Counted from the stretch's first letter, positions 54,501 to 63,243 are shown. The stretch is 64,000 nucleotides of DNA from Acaudatibacter sp050729515 (GCA_050729515.1 JBOHLG010000009.1:1-64000); one strand, 5' to 3'. Translations and numbers: made by a program. The notes: generated from the sequence alone by a model not told the origin.

Positions 54501-55844
54501 ATGACGAACCGCCACCGAACAGTTCACCGTCGGTCACGCAACGCGATACCGGATCGGGCCGCTCTTGGGCGAAGCTTGGCGCTGCGCTTCCGCCGGGCGT
54601 TCGTTTTCCTCAGGCGCTGGCGTGCGGCGCCAGCGCTCGCCGCCTACGCCGTGCTCGCCTCGTGCGGCGCGGCGCCGAAGGAGGGACACGTGGCGCAGAC
54701 CTTGAGCGTCGCCACCCTACCAGCGCCGACAGTCGATCAGATCAACCGCCTCGGGGACGACTGGATCTCGTCGCGCAAGTCGGTCGGCGTCGCCATCGCG
54801 ATCGCGCAGGGCCCGAACGTCGTCTACGCGAGCGGCTTTGGGGTGCAGCGCCTGCCGAGCGGTCCGCCCGTGACCGCCGAGACGCCGTTTCGCATCGGCT
54901 CCGTCACCAAGCATTTCACCGCGGCCGCAATCCTAAGACTGGCCGAACAGGGAAGACTTTCGCTGAGAGATCGCCTCTCCAAGTACTTTCCGACGTTCCC
55001 GGACGCCGACAACGTCACCCTCTACGAGCTCCTCACGCACACGTCAGGGATCCACAACTATACGGACGCGCTTCCACTGGCCGGCCTCACATTCATGAGG
55101 GCTCATACGACCGCTCAGTGGGTGGACCACATCGCTCGCCAGCGCCCGCTATACGACTTTCCCCCCGGGACGGCTTGGCACTACACGAACTCCGGCTATT
55201 TCCTCCTCGGCGCCATCGTCGAGAGGCTCTCCGGCGAGCCGCTGGGCGTCTACCTGCGAGACCAATTCTTCGCGCCGCTGGGCATGAGCGAGACTGCGAT
55301 CGACGATGGTTCCGACACCGCGCCGGGCCGCGCCGTCGGCTACGCGCATGCGCCGTGGTCCAACCGGTGGTTCGTCCGGCCGTTGCCCATTTCGCTGACC
55401 AACGCAGGCGGCGCCGGCGCGCTTCGGTCCTCGGCGATGGACCTGGTCAATTGGATGCAGGCGCTGATGAGCGGCCACGTCGTAGACGCCAGGTCCTTGC
55501 AGGAGATGATGACGCCAGCGCGCCTATCCGACGGGCGCTTGGCGAGCGCGAACCCCTTCAAGCCGGAGCCCACGGACTGGGGCGACTACGGTTTTGGGAT
55601 AAGGATCGGAGCGCTGGGAAGCCATCGTCAGATCGGTCACGAAGGCGGCATCCCTGGATTTCAGGCGGCGCTCTCCACCTATCCGGACGATCGGGTCACC
55701 ATCGCCGTCGTGATGAACACGGAGGGGGGTGGGGCTGGGGCCTACGAACTCGAACAACATATCGCCAAAGTGGTGTTGACCGCGAGCCCCCCAGCCTCGG
55801 AGGGTGGGGTTCAGGGCTCGGCCTCGGTCGCGCCGCGCTCGTAG
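54501..55844 (+). CDS. Exported beta-lactamase-fold serine hydrolase (class C-like)
   Basis: 447 residues. The N terminus ends in a lipobox-like LAAYAVLASC. The serine-hydrolase motifs are SVTKHFTAAA (S-x2-K), YTNSGYFLLG (Y-x-N) and the third motif HEGGIPGFQA. These suit the beta-lactamase/D-aminopeptidase/esterase superfamily (Pfam Beta-lactamase). A true beta-lactamase cannot be told from an esterase or peptidase. Start at ATG 54501 after GGTAAGG. Confidence 0.87.
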   Translation: MTNRHRTVHRRSRNAIPDRAALGRSLALRFRRAFVFLRRWRAAPALAAYAVLASCGAAPKEGHVAQTLSVATLPAPTVDQINRLGDDWISSRKSVGVAIAIAQGPNVVYASGFGVQRLPSGPPVTAETPFRIGSVTKHFTAAAILRLAEQGRLSLRDRLSKYFPTFPDADNVTLYELLTHTSGIHNYTDALPLAGLTFMRAHTTAQWVDHIARQRPLYDFPPGTAWHYTNSGYFLLGAIVERLSGEPLGVYLRDQFFAPLGMSETAIDDGSDTAPGRAVGYAHAPWSNRWFVRPLPISLTNAGGAGALRSSAMDLVNWMQALMSGHVVDARSLQEMMTPARLSDGRLASANPFKPEPTDWGDYGFGIRIGALGSHRQIGHEGGIPGFQAALSTYPDDRVTIAVVMNTEGGGAGAYELEQHIAKVVLTASPPASEGGVQGSASVAPRS

Positions 55845-55870
55845 CCCAGGGGGTCGGCGACCCGCGGCCA

Positions 55871-56167
55871 TTAGTTCGGGTCGCGACGCTGATAGGGAAT
55901 CCGCGCGAAGTCGAGATCGAGCGCGCCTGGCGTCGAGACGTAGCGGACTTCGGCGGCGATCTGCGAGAAGCTGGTGTAGAACTGCTGCGACGACTTGACG
56001 ACGACGACCCTCTTGTCCGCCAAATCTACGCCGATGTTGGTGAAGGCGTCGGTCGAGAACACCTGGCAGCGGTCAGCGCACGACGACGCGCACCGGCGCG
56101 TGAGCATGACGCAAGCGCTCGGTACTTCTTTCAGGGCCCTGACGAGCTTTCGCTTTGGGTCGCACAT
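55871..56167 (-). pseudogene. Remnant of an MlrC-type (M81) metallopeptidase gene
   Basis: The end of the frame carries the C-terminal signature of MlrC proteins: CQVFSTDAFTNIGVDLADKR, then VVVVKSSQQFYTSFSQIAAE and VRYVSTPGALDLDFARIPYQ followed by RRDPN. In the intact family this is the last ~70 of ~490 residues. The upstream part of the frame (CVMLTRRCASSCADR) already departs from the family, and nothing of the N-terminal metal sites is present. A truncated relic. Confidence 0.65.
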
Positions 56168-56616
56168 CGCCCCTCAGCGCCATCCCGGAAGCCGACATTG
56201 TCCGGCCGACGCGGCGGCGGTGCGGAATGGCCCCTCATCGTATTCCTCGCGACTCGAGGGTCTGATTTTGACCGCCCGCGCCTGAGCTTCCTGGCGGCTA
56301 CAGGTCATCTGATCCTCGTACGCCGGCCGATCTTGGCGAGCGCTGCTTCCTGCATCCTCTCCTGGCGGCGCAGCCTGCGGTTCGCTCCGAGTCCGGCGCC
56401 GCGGTCGCGCCCATGTCGAAGCCGATGTTTCGGGCGGGCGAGGAGGCCGCATCGCGAACGGCTTCGAGTGCGACGCCTGGGTCTTGCGCTGCGCTGGCGA
56501 GCAGGGGCTCGAGCTGCGGATCGTGTTGCAAGCGCTTGGCCATGGCGTCCGTCTGATCTCGTCGCCGGCGCGCGCAGCGGCGCAAAGGCCGTTCGCCTAT
56601 ATTGGCTCATCGAACC
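56168..56616. other. 449-bp degenerate region before uvrC
   Basis: No intact gene. Several short minus-strand frames overlap here. One (from 56543) opens MAKRLQHDPQLEPLLAS, which faintly recalls the C terminus of Ti-type TraA relaxases, but the match is short and I do not call it. The uvrC promoter must lie here; CCTATATTGG near 56597 is the best AT-rich patch. Confidence 0.4.
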
Positions 56617-58479
56617 ATGGCCGACGATTCACCCAAGATGCACGCCGGCGCGGACCTGATCCGCGACGAGGTGCGCCGCCTTCCCGACGCGCCGGGCGTC
56701 TATCGGATGTTCGGTGAGGATCGCGAGCCGCTCTATGTCGGCAAGGCGCGGTCGCTGAAAAAGCGCGTCGCGCAGTACGCGCAGGGCCGCTTCCACACCC
56801 AGCGCATCGGCCTGATGGTCGAGCTGACGAGGCAGATGGAGTTCACCATCACCCGAAGCGAGGCCGAGGCCCTGCTCCTGGAGATCAACCTCATCAAGCA
56901 CCTGAAGCCGCGCTTCAATGTCCTCTTGCGCGACGACAAGAGCTTTCCCGAGATCGTCATCCGCCGCGAGCATCCGGCCGCGCAGCTCCGCAAGCACCGC
57001 GGCGCCCATTCCATCAAGGGCGAGTATTTCGGCCCCTTCGCCTCGGCCGGGGCGGTGAACCGGACCCTCAACACCCTGCAGAAGGCGTTCCTCCTGCGCT
57101 CGTGCTCAGACGCCGTCTACGAAAGCCGCACCCGGCCGTGCCTCCTCCACCAGATCCGCCGCTGCAGCGCCCCGTGCACCGGCCTCATCACCCTTGCCGA
57201 CTACAATGAGCTGGTGGGAGAGGCCGAGGCCTTCCTTTCCGGCAAGAGCCGCGCGGTGATGGCCAAGATCGCCGGCGAGATGCAGGCCGCTTCCGATGGC
57301 CTGGATTTCGAGCGCGCGGCGCGTCTGCGCGACCGCATCCGCGCCCTTTCCAAGGTCGCCGAGGAGACCCAGGTGAATGCGCCGGGCGCGGTGGAGACCG
57401 ACGTCTTCGGCCTCGCCGCGGAGGGCGGGGCGGCGTGCGTCCAGGTGTTCTTCTTCCGCTCCGGACAGAACTGGGGGAACCGCGCCTTCTTCCCGCGGGT
57501 CGACAGATCGGACGAGGAGAGCGAGATCCTCGCCGCCTTCCTTGGCCAGTTCTACGAGAGCCGGCCGATCCCGCGCCTCATCCTCATCAGCGGCGAGCTC
57601 GCCGACCACGACCTCCTCGGCGAGGCCTTCTCGCTGAAGGCTGGTCGCAAGGTGGAGATCCTCAGGCCCGCGCGCGGTGAGAAGAGGCGGCTCGTCGACC
57701 ATGCGCTCCTCAACGCCCGCGAAGCGCTCGGCCGGCGGATGAGCGAGAGCCAGGCCCAGACGCGGCTGCTCTCGGCGCTTTGCGAGACCTTCGCGCTGGA
57801 GGCGCCTCCGGAGCGCATCGAGGTCTACGACAACTCCCACATCATGGGGACCAATGCGGTGGGCGCGATGATCGTCGCCGGCCCGGAGGGCTTCCAGAAG
57901 GCCCAGTACCGCAAGTTCAACATCAAAAGCGCCGAGCTCACCCCCGGCGACGACTTCGCCATGATGAAGGAGGTGCTCCAGCGCCGCTTCTCGCGCCTCG
58001 CCAAGGAGGAGGCGGAGGGCCTTTCGCCCCCCCGGCCCGACCTGGTGCTGCTCGATGGCGGGGCGGGCCAGCTCTCCGCCGCCGGCGAGGTGATGGCCGA
58101 TCTGGGCCTCGACGACATCGCGCTCGTCGGCGTCGCCAAGGGCCCGGACCGCGACGCCGGCCTGGAGCGCTTCTTCCTACCCGGAAAGGCGCCGTTCATG
58201 CTCGAGCCCAGGAGCCCGGTCCTCTACTTCCTCCAGCGCCTGCGCGACGAGGCGCATCGCTTCGCGATCGGGACCCACCGCACCCGCCGGGCCATGGACC
58301 TTCGGAAAAATCCCCTCGACGAGATCGAAGGGGTGGGGCCGGGACGCAAGAAGGCGCTCCTCCACGCCTTCGGCTCGGCCCGCGAGGTCGCCCGCGCGCA
58401 GGCCCAGGACCTCGCCAAGGTGGAGGGGGTGAGCGAGGCGCTGGCTCACCGCATCTTCGATCATTTCCATTCGGGGTGA
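56617..58479 (+). CDS. uvrC: Excinuclease ABC subunit C
   Basis: UvrC makes both incisions in nucleotide excision repair. 620 residues. GIY-YIG domain: LPDAPGVYRMFGEDREPLYV and GKARSLKKRVAQY. UVR motif: LDFERAARLRDRIRALSKVA. RNase H-like endonuclease: IEVYDNSHIMGTNAVGAMIV and LVLLDGGAGQLSAAGEVM. C-terminal HhH pair: IEGVGPGRKKALLHAFGSAR and LAKVEGVSEALAHRIFDHF. ATG 56617 gives the typical start. Confidence 0.98.
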   Translation: MADDSPKMHAGADLIRDEVRRLPDAPGVYRMFGEDREPLYVGKARSLKKRVAQYAQGRFHTQRIGLMVELTRQMEFTITRSEAEALLLEINLIKHLKPRFNVLLRDDKSFPEIVIRREHPAAQLRKHRGAHSIKGEYFGPFASAGAVNRTLNTLQKAFLLRSCSDAVYESRTRPCLLHQIRRCSAPCTGLITLADYNELVGEAEAFLSGKSRAVMAKIAGEMQAASDGLDFERAARLRDRIRALSKVAEETQVNAPGAVETDVFGLAAEGGAACVQVFFFRSGQNWGNRAFFPRVDRSDEESEILAAFLGQFYESRPIPRLILISGELADHDLLGEAFSLKAGRKVEILRPARGEKRRLVDHALLNAREALGRRMSESQAQTRLLSALCETFALEAPPERIEVYDNSHIMGTNAVGAMIVAGPEGFQKAQYRKFNIKSAELTPGDDFAMMKEVLQRRFSRLAKEEAEGLSPPRPDLVLLDGGAGQLSAAGEVMADLGLDDIALVGVAKGPDRDAGLERFFLPGKAPFMLEPRSPVLYFLQRLRDEAHRFAIGTHRTRRAMDLRKNPLDEIEGVGPGRKKALLHAFGSAREVARAQAQDLAKVEGVSEALAHRIFDHFHSG

Positions 58480-58492
58480 GCACGAGAGGGCC

Positions 58493-58987
58493 ATGGAAAA
58501 GGCGAAGAAGGCGCAAGGCGAGCGGCGATCCAATGAGCAGGCCCGGGCCGCCTGCCTGTGCGGCGCGGTGAAGCTGGAGATGGACGTGCCGGCGGTGTGG
58601 GCCTGGCACGACCACGGCCGCGCCGCCCAGCGCGCCCAGGGCTGCGCCTATGCGACCTACGTCGGAAGCTGGAAGAGCCGCCTGCGGATTCTCGCCGGCG
58701 AGGAGACGCTGGGGCGATTTTCCGATCCCGCGTCAGGCTGGACGCGGAGCTTCTGCACGATCTGCGGGACGCCGGTCTTCGCCGAGCACGCCCGCGCGGG
58801 GGCGATGGTCAACATCCCGCGCGCGCTCTTTTCCACCCGCACCGGTCGCGAGCCGCGCTACCACCTGCGCCGAAGCGAGAGCCCGGACTGGGCCTATCGC
58901 GAGGAGGCGCTGAAGCCCCTCAAGGGCTATCCGGGCGTCCTGTGGACGGGGCCGAGGCCGAGGCCGGCTCGGCGCTCGGCCGGCTAG
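58493..58987 (+). CDS. GFA-family protein, variant lacking the central Cys pair (164 aa)
   Basis: Begins ARAACLCGAVKLEMDVPAVW, with AWHDHGRAAQRAQGCAYATY where most GFA proteins have the second zinc Cys pair, and ends FCTICGTPVFAEH. The segments VNIPRALFSTRTGREPRYHL and PLKGYPGVLWTGP match a particular GFA subfamily. Function unknown. GAGAGGG lies upstream of the ATG, 13 bases after uvrC. Its TAG overlaps the stop of the convergent VOC gene in CTAG. Confidence 0.85.
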   Translation: MEKAKKAQGERRSNEQARAACLCGAVKLEMDVPAVWAWHDHGRAAQRAQGCAYATYVGSWKSRLRILAGEETLGRFSDPASGWTRSFCTICGTPVFAEHARAGAMVNIPRALFSTRTGREPRYHLRRSESPDWAYREEALKPLKGYPGVLWTGPRPRPARRSAG

Positions 58988-59409
58988 AGTCCGACCGGGA
59001 CGGAGCGACGGGTCGGATCGGGTGGACTCATCAGGCCGACCGGATTGCCGTCGGGATCCTCGACGATGGCGTACCGCGCGCCCCAGAAGGCGTCGTAGGG
59101 AGGCTGCTGGCTGCGGTGGCCGGCGTCGATCAGGCGCTCGTAGGTTTCGTCGACGGCCTCGCGGCTACCCAGCTTCAAGCCGATGACCACCCGCGGGCGA
59201 TCCGGGTCGAAGCCCTCATTGTAGATTCCGGCCAGCTTGTCGCTGTCCCAGTGGACATCAGCCCCCTGCGGCGGCTGGTCGCCGTGGACATGGTGGGGCG
59301 GGTGGCCCTCCGGCCAGGTCTCCCGCATCTCCACGCCGGCGAGACGGTAGAAGGCGAGGGTCTTCCCCATGTCGCGCGCCACGATGTCGATCAGATCGAA
59401 GGTGGCCAT
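58984..59409 (-). CDS. VOC-family protein
   Basis: 141 residues: ATFDLIDIVARDMGKTLAFY, then GVEMRETWPEGHPPHHVHGD and the second module KLGSREAVDETYERLIDAGH with the end YAIVEDPDGNPVGLMSPPDP. The DPDGN block is a VOC hallmark. Probably a glyoxalase-like enzyme; the substrate is unknown. Start ATG 59409; the longer frame would add 11 residues. Confidence 0.88.
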   Translation of the reverse strand: MATFDLIDIVARDMGKTLAFYRLAGVEMRETWPEGHPPHHVHGDQPPQGADVHWDSDKLAGIYNEGFDPDRPRVVIGLKLGSREAVDETYERLIDAGHRSQQPPYDAFWGARYAIVEDPDGNPVGLMSPPDPTRRSVPVGL

Positions 59410-59454
59410 TCGCGCCTTCCAAGCCTTCGAGGCTCGCGCCACGGCGCCAGCGCG

Positions 59455-60477
59455 TCAAGTCGCGCGACCCGCGAGCCAGGCGTCTTCGGCCGCATAGTCG
59501 AAGAGGGCGTCGATGTACGGCGCAAAGGCGATCCCGGCGCGATGGAGCGCCTCGGCCGAGCGGCAGGCCTCGCCGATCGAACCGGCGTAATCAGGCCCCG
59601 GCTTCCACCCGAGCGCCTGCGCCTTGGAGACGTCGAGAACGATGGGGTCGGGAATGCACCAGGGATGGGCGCCGACGCCGCCCGGCGAGCCTTCCGGCGG
59701 GCCCTGAAACGGCAAAAGCTCCATCTTCGAGCCATACACCCGGGCGATGGCCTCGCCGATCTCCAGGACTGACGGCGCGTCCGGATCGGCGGCGTTGAGG
59801 ACCTGGATCCCTCCGGCCTCGATGGCGGCGAGGGCGATGGAGGCGATGTTGGCCGTCCCGGCCACGTGGAAGCGGCTTTTCCCGGAAAAAGCGAGCGGGA
59901 CCGCGGTCCGGCCATCGAGGAGACGCTTGACGAAGAACCACTCCCTGGGATGTCGCGATCCGGCCCCGTAGATCGCTCCGGCCCGCAGAATGGCGAGCGG
60001 GATCCTCGCCGAGGCGAGGAGGGCCTGCTCCAGGGCGGCCTTGCGGGTGGAATAGGTCTCTGGGCCCGGCGCGACGGTCGGCTGGTCTTCTCCGATCGGG
60101 ACCGGGAAGCGGGGAAAGCCGTTGTGCCGGGCTTCGTCGATCGTGCGCCCCGCCGCGTCGCGATAGACGCTCGCCGAGGAGACGACGACGAGCGCGCCAA
60201 TGGAAGCCTGGAGGGCGAGAAGCTGACGCGCGTGGTTCTCGTCGAAGGCGACGCAGTCGATCACCGCGTCGGCCCCGTCGGAAAGGGCCGCTTCGAGCTC
60301 GCCTTGCTTGTCGCGGTCGCCGGTTCGGACTTCCACGCCGAGGGCGGAAAGCTCATCCGGCGCGGGGCCGCCTCCGCGATGGAGCGCGACGACGCGCCAG
60401 CCCTGCGAGGCCAGCAGGCGCGCCGCGGCGAGGCCGATCTGGCCGGTTCCGCCGATGATCATCGCCGTCTTGGCCAT
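59455..60477 (-). CDS. NAD-dependent epimerase/dehydratase
   Basis: 340-residue extended SDR. MAKTAMIIGGTGQIGLAAAR is the nucleotide motif; LVVVSSASVYRDAAGRTIDE gives the Ser region; and TYSTRKAALEQALLASAR gives Tyr-x3-Lys. It starts 18 bases from the divergent pgsA start. Substrate unknown. Confidence 0.9.
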   Translation of the reverse strand: MAKTAMIIGGTGQIGLAAARLLASQGWRVVALHRGGGPAPDELSALGVEVRTGDRDKQGELEAALSDGADAVIDCVAFDENHARQLLALQASIGALVVVSSASVYRDAAGRTIDEARHNGFPRFPVPIGEDQPTVAPGPETYSTRKAALEQALLASARIPLAILRAGAIYGAGSRHPREWFFVKRLLDGRTAVPLAFSGKSRFHVAGTANIASIALAAIEAGGIQVLNAADPDAPSVLEIGEAIARVYGSKMELLPFQGPPEGSPGGVGAHPWCIPDPIVLDVSKAQALGWKPGPDYAGSIGEACRSAEALHRAGIAFAPYIDALFDYAAEDAWLAGRAT

Positions 60478-60495
60478 CGGACCTATCTTAGGGTC

Positions 60496-61119
60496 ATGCG
60501 CGCGATTCCCAACCTCCTCACCGGCCTTCGGCTGGCCTTGACCGTTGTCGTCTTCCTCGCCCTGATCGCGGCGGCGGGACGCCTGCCCGGCGCTCCGGGC
60601 GCCGCATCTTCGACCGCGCGGACCATCCTCGAGCCCTTGGCGCTCGCCGCCTTCGTCATCGCCGCCGTCACCGACTTCTTTGACGGCATGCTGGCCCGGC
60701 GCCTCGGCGCGGAGAGCCTCTGGGGCGCGATCCTCGATCCGATCGCCGACAAGGTCCTGGTCTGTGGGGCGATCGTGGGCCTGGTGGCGCTCTCGCCCGA
60801 TCCGGCCCTGGCGCTGGCAGGCGGCCTCATTCTCTTTCGTGAATTCACCGTGAGCGCGCTTCGCGAGGTCTGCGCCGGGCGGGGGGTGCGGCTCAAAGTG
60901 ACCCTGCTCGCCAAGTGGAAGACGACGGCGCAACTCCTCGCGCTGGTCGCGGAGATCGTTTCCTCATCGTGGAGCGCGCTCGGCCTGCCGGCCGACCTGA
61001 CAGCCCGCGGCGACTATGGCCTCGCCGCCGACGCCCTTCTCTGGCTGGCGACGCTGATCACCCTCATCACCGGCGCGCAGTATCTGGCGAGCGCGCGCGC
61101 GGCGCTGAAGGCGAGCTAA
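60496..61119 (+). CDS. pgsA: CDP-diacylglycerol-glycerol-3-phosphate 3-phosphatidyltransferase
   Basis: PgsA makes phosphatidylglycerophosphate, the precursor of phosphatidylglycerol and cardiolipin, at the inner membrane. 207 residues, several membrane segments; the catalytic motif is TDFFDGMLARRLGAESLWGA followed by ILDPIADK (D-G-x2-A-R-x8-G-x3-D-x3-D). MRAIPNLLTGLRLAL is the usual N terminus. Only 18 bases separate its start from the divergent epimerase, so its promoter must overlap that gene. Confidence 0.96.
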   Translation: MRAIPNLLTGLRLALTVVVFLALIAAAGRLPGAPGAASSTARTILEPLALAAFVIAAVTDFFDGMLARRLGAESLWGAILDPIADKVLVCGAIVGLVALSPDPALALAGGLILFREFTVSALREVCAGRGVRLKVTLLAKWKTTAQLLALVAEIVSSSWSALGLPADLTARGDYGLAADALLWLATLITLITGAQYLASARAALKAS

Positions 61120-61122
61120 AGT

Positions 61123-61542
61123 CTATTCGCAAAAGACCTTCACCTTGGCCTGATCGCTGTCGACGTCGACCGAGAGCTCGCCGATCTGATCGATGAGCTC
61201 GTCGAGGTTCTCCGGCTTGAGCTGGCTGATGTCGAAGGCAAGACCTTTGTCGCGCAGAGCCTCGTTCACCTTGGCCGCAGCGAGCGGCGGGATAAGGGCG
61301 GAGAGCCGCACGCCGGCGCGCAGGAGCTGGATGGGGATGCGGATGTTCACCTTGGCAGCGTTTCCGCCCGACTCATCGACGGTGACGCGCATGTAGCGCG
61401 GTCGATTGCCGGCGGGCGCGCTCGTCCGGTCGTTCGAGGCGCCTCCCTCCATGGCCGATAGCAGGCGTTCGGCCTCCTCGGGTGTGATCTTGCCCTCGGA
61501 AAGCAGCGAGAGGATGCGGCGGCGGTCGTCAGCGAAGGTCAT
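61123..61542 (-). CDS. SHOCT-like/DUF2089-associated protein (139 aa)
   Basis: The N terminus MTFADDRRRILSLLSEGKIT continuing PEEAERLLSAME is a SHOCT-like helical module. The rest (YMRVTVDESGGNAAKVNIRI, then PIQLLRAGVRLSALIPPLAA, then DQIGELSVDVDSDQAKVKVF) is strand-rich and is often the partner domain in LiaX/YvlB-like proteins. Third gene of the DUF2089 operon, 16 bases after the membrane protein gene. It converges with pgsA, with stops three bases apart. Confidence 0.75.
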   Translation of the reverse strand: MTFADDRRRILSLLSEGKITPEEAERLLSAMEGGASNDRTSAPAGNRPRYMRVTVDESGGNAAKVNIRIPIQLLRAGVRLSALIPPLAAAKVNEALRDKGLAFDISQLKPENLDELIDQIGELSVDVDSDQAKVKVFCE

Positions 61543-61558
61543 GGGCGTTTCTCACTTC

Positions 61559-61852
61559 TCAGAAGATGCGAAGGCGCAGGCGAAAGCCGGGCGCATCGAT
61601 GTCGATGAGGGTTCCGGAAAGGGCGAGGAGCGCGCCTCCCAGCGCCAGGACGGCGCGGGCCGGCCGCCAGCCACGGCGGCGAAGGAAGATCTCCAGCAAA
61701 GGGATTGCGGCGAGGGCGAAGGGCGCGAAAAGGAGGGCGAGCGGCGTCGCCGGCGCCCAGAGGCGGAGAGCGCGGCGCGGCGGGCTCGACGCCAAAACAA
61801 GCGCGGCGCGGGGGCGAGATTGTGGAAGGCGCCCGACGGCCACTGGGCTCAC
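61559..61852 (-). CDS. Small membrane protein of the DUF2089 operon (97 aa)
   Basis: Two hydrophobic segments, LWAPATPLALLFAPFALAAI and PARAVLALGGALLALSGTLI, with an Arg-rich loop. Start is GTG 61852, sharing GTGA with the stop of the DUF2089 gene, so translation is coupled. Function unknown; in other bacteria similar operons pair a DUF2089 regulator with small membrane proteins. Confidence 0.68.
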   Translation of the reverse strand: MSPVAVGRLPQSRPRAALVLASSPPRRALRLWAPATPLALLFAPFALAAIPLLEIFLRRRGWRPARAVLALGGALLALSGTLIDIDAPGFRLRLRIF

Positions 61853-62229
61853 CGGCCCAGTTCCAGGGCGCTGATCGCCTCTGAGGCGGAGATCTCGCCG
61901 GCGGCCAGGCGCTCGAGCACCTCGGCCCGGGCCGGCGCGGGGCTGGTCTCGACGAACTCGAGCCGGGAGGCGATGCGGTTGAGGCGGTTCTTGATGGTCG
62001 GATAGCTCACCCCGAACACCTCCTCCATGGCCTTGATCGAGCCATGGGCGCGCAGGAAGGCGGCGACGAAGACCTGGTCCTCCATGGCGAGCATGGCGAG
62101 CTCGGGGGGAATAAAGGCGCCTTCGATGGAAAGCCCCCGATCCGGCAGGCGCACCCTCTCGACTATGAAATCCTCCCCGCCGGTGAGTTCGATCAGATCG
62201 CGCCAGTCGCGCGGAGCGCCATCCCGCAT
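61849..62229 (-). CDS. DUF2089 helix-turn-helix regulator
   Basis: 126 residues. FIPPELAMLAMEDQVFVAAF, then LRAHGSIKAMEEVFGVSYPT and IKNRLNRIASRLEFV form the DUF2089 domain, with an HTH that ends in SYPTIKNRL. A C-terminal helix EVLERLAAGEISASEAISAL resembles the SHOCT-like helix of the third gene in the operon. Upstream sequence is AT-rich with a TTGATA box at 62265-62270. Probably an autoregulator of this operon. Confidence 0.85.
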   Translation of the reverse strand: MRDGAPRDWRDLIELTGGEDFIVERVRLPDRGLSIEGAFIPPELAMLAMEDQVFVAAFLRAHGSIKAMEEVFGVSYPTIKNRLNRIASRLEFVETSPAPARAEVLERLAAGEISASEAISALELGR

Positions 62230-62349
62230 GTCCGCCTCCAGTTATTCAATTCGACACTTAAGAATATCAATTTTTCGCGCACGTCAAATCGTTTTCTTGG
62301 TCGCGATGACGCGCGCAGTCCGGGCCTACGGTCATCCGCGCCCGCCGCC

Positions 62350-63243
62350 TCAGCCGAGCGGGGAGGGGGCGGGCGGCGGATCGGCGGGAAGCGGGATGAA
62401 CTCTTGGTGGTCGAAGTCGGGAAGCTTCATGCGCCCGGCGCGCCAGTCGGCCTTGGCGGCCTCGATCCGGTCCTTCGAGGAGGAGACGAAGTTCCACTCG
62501 ATGAAGCGCTCGCCGACGCTCTCGCCGCCCAGGAGCATCACCTCTGCGTCGGCGCTCGCCGTGAAGAGTTCCGGCGCGCCGGGCGCAAAGATCGCCATCT
62601 GGCCGGCCGAGAGGTTCTGGCCCACCACCTCGACCTCGCCGGAGGCGACGAAGGCGGCCCGTTCGGGGTATTCGGCCTGGAGCTCGGCCTTGGCTCCGCG
62701 CCTGAGCCGCCAATGGACGTAGAGAAGGGGCGAGAAGGTGGGGACGCGGGCTTCGGCGTGAAAACCCTTGCCGGCGACCAGTCGCGCCCAGAGCCCGCCT
62801 TCATCGAGGGTCGGCAGATCCTCCGGTCCATGGTGGGAGAAGGCCGGCGCGGTCTCCTCGAATTCGGCCGGAAGGGCGACCCAGGCCTGGACGCCGTGCA
62901 TCGGGCCGCCGGTGCGCCGAAGGGAATCGAACCGCTCCGAATGGGTGATGCCCGATCCGGCGGTCATCCAATTGACCTCGCCGGGACGGATCAGCGCCTC
63001 CGAGCCGACGCTGTCGCGATGGGTGATCTCGCCCTCGAAGAGATAGCTCAAGGTGGAGAGCCCGATGTGGGGGTGAGGACGGATATCCAGGCTCCTGGGC
63101 GCGCCGGCGGCGATCGTCATCGGTCCGAAGTGGTCGAGGAAGACGAAGGGGCCGATGCTGCGCCGGCGAGGCTGGGGAAGGATCCGGCCGACGGAGAAGC
63201 CGCCGAGGTCGTGTCTTTGGGCCTCGAGGATGTCGGCGATCAT
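62350..63243 (-). CDS. Pirin family protein
   Basis: 297-residue bicupin. Metal-site motifs: DIRPHPHIGLSTLSYLFEGE and SGITHSERFD, with Glu in the following cupin strand. VQAWVALPAEFEETAPAFSH is typical. Pirins act as quercetinase-like dioxygenases or redox-sensing regulators. The ATG overlaps the stop of the lrp gene (ATGA). Confidence 0.92.
   Translation of the reverse strand: MIADILEAQRHDLGGFSVGRILPQPRRRSIGPFVFLDHFGPMTIAAGAPRSLDIRPHPHIGLSTLSYLFEGEITHRDSVGSEALIRPGEVNWMTAGSGITHSERFDSLRRTGGPMHGVQAWVALPAEFEETAPAFSHHGPEDLPTLDEGGLWARLVAGKGFHAEARVPTFSPLLYVHWRLRRGAKAELQAEYPERAAFVASGEVEVVGQNLSAGQMAIFAPGAPELFTASADAEVMLLGGESVGERFIEWNFVSSSKDRIEAAKADWRAGRMKLPDFDHQEFIPLPADPPPAPSPLG

Noticed and set aside
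56298..56585. Faint similarity of MAKRLQHDPQLEPLLAS to TraA-type relaxase C termini
   Set aside because: Too short and no other mobilisation gene nearby; left as unassigned degenerate sequence.
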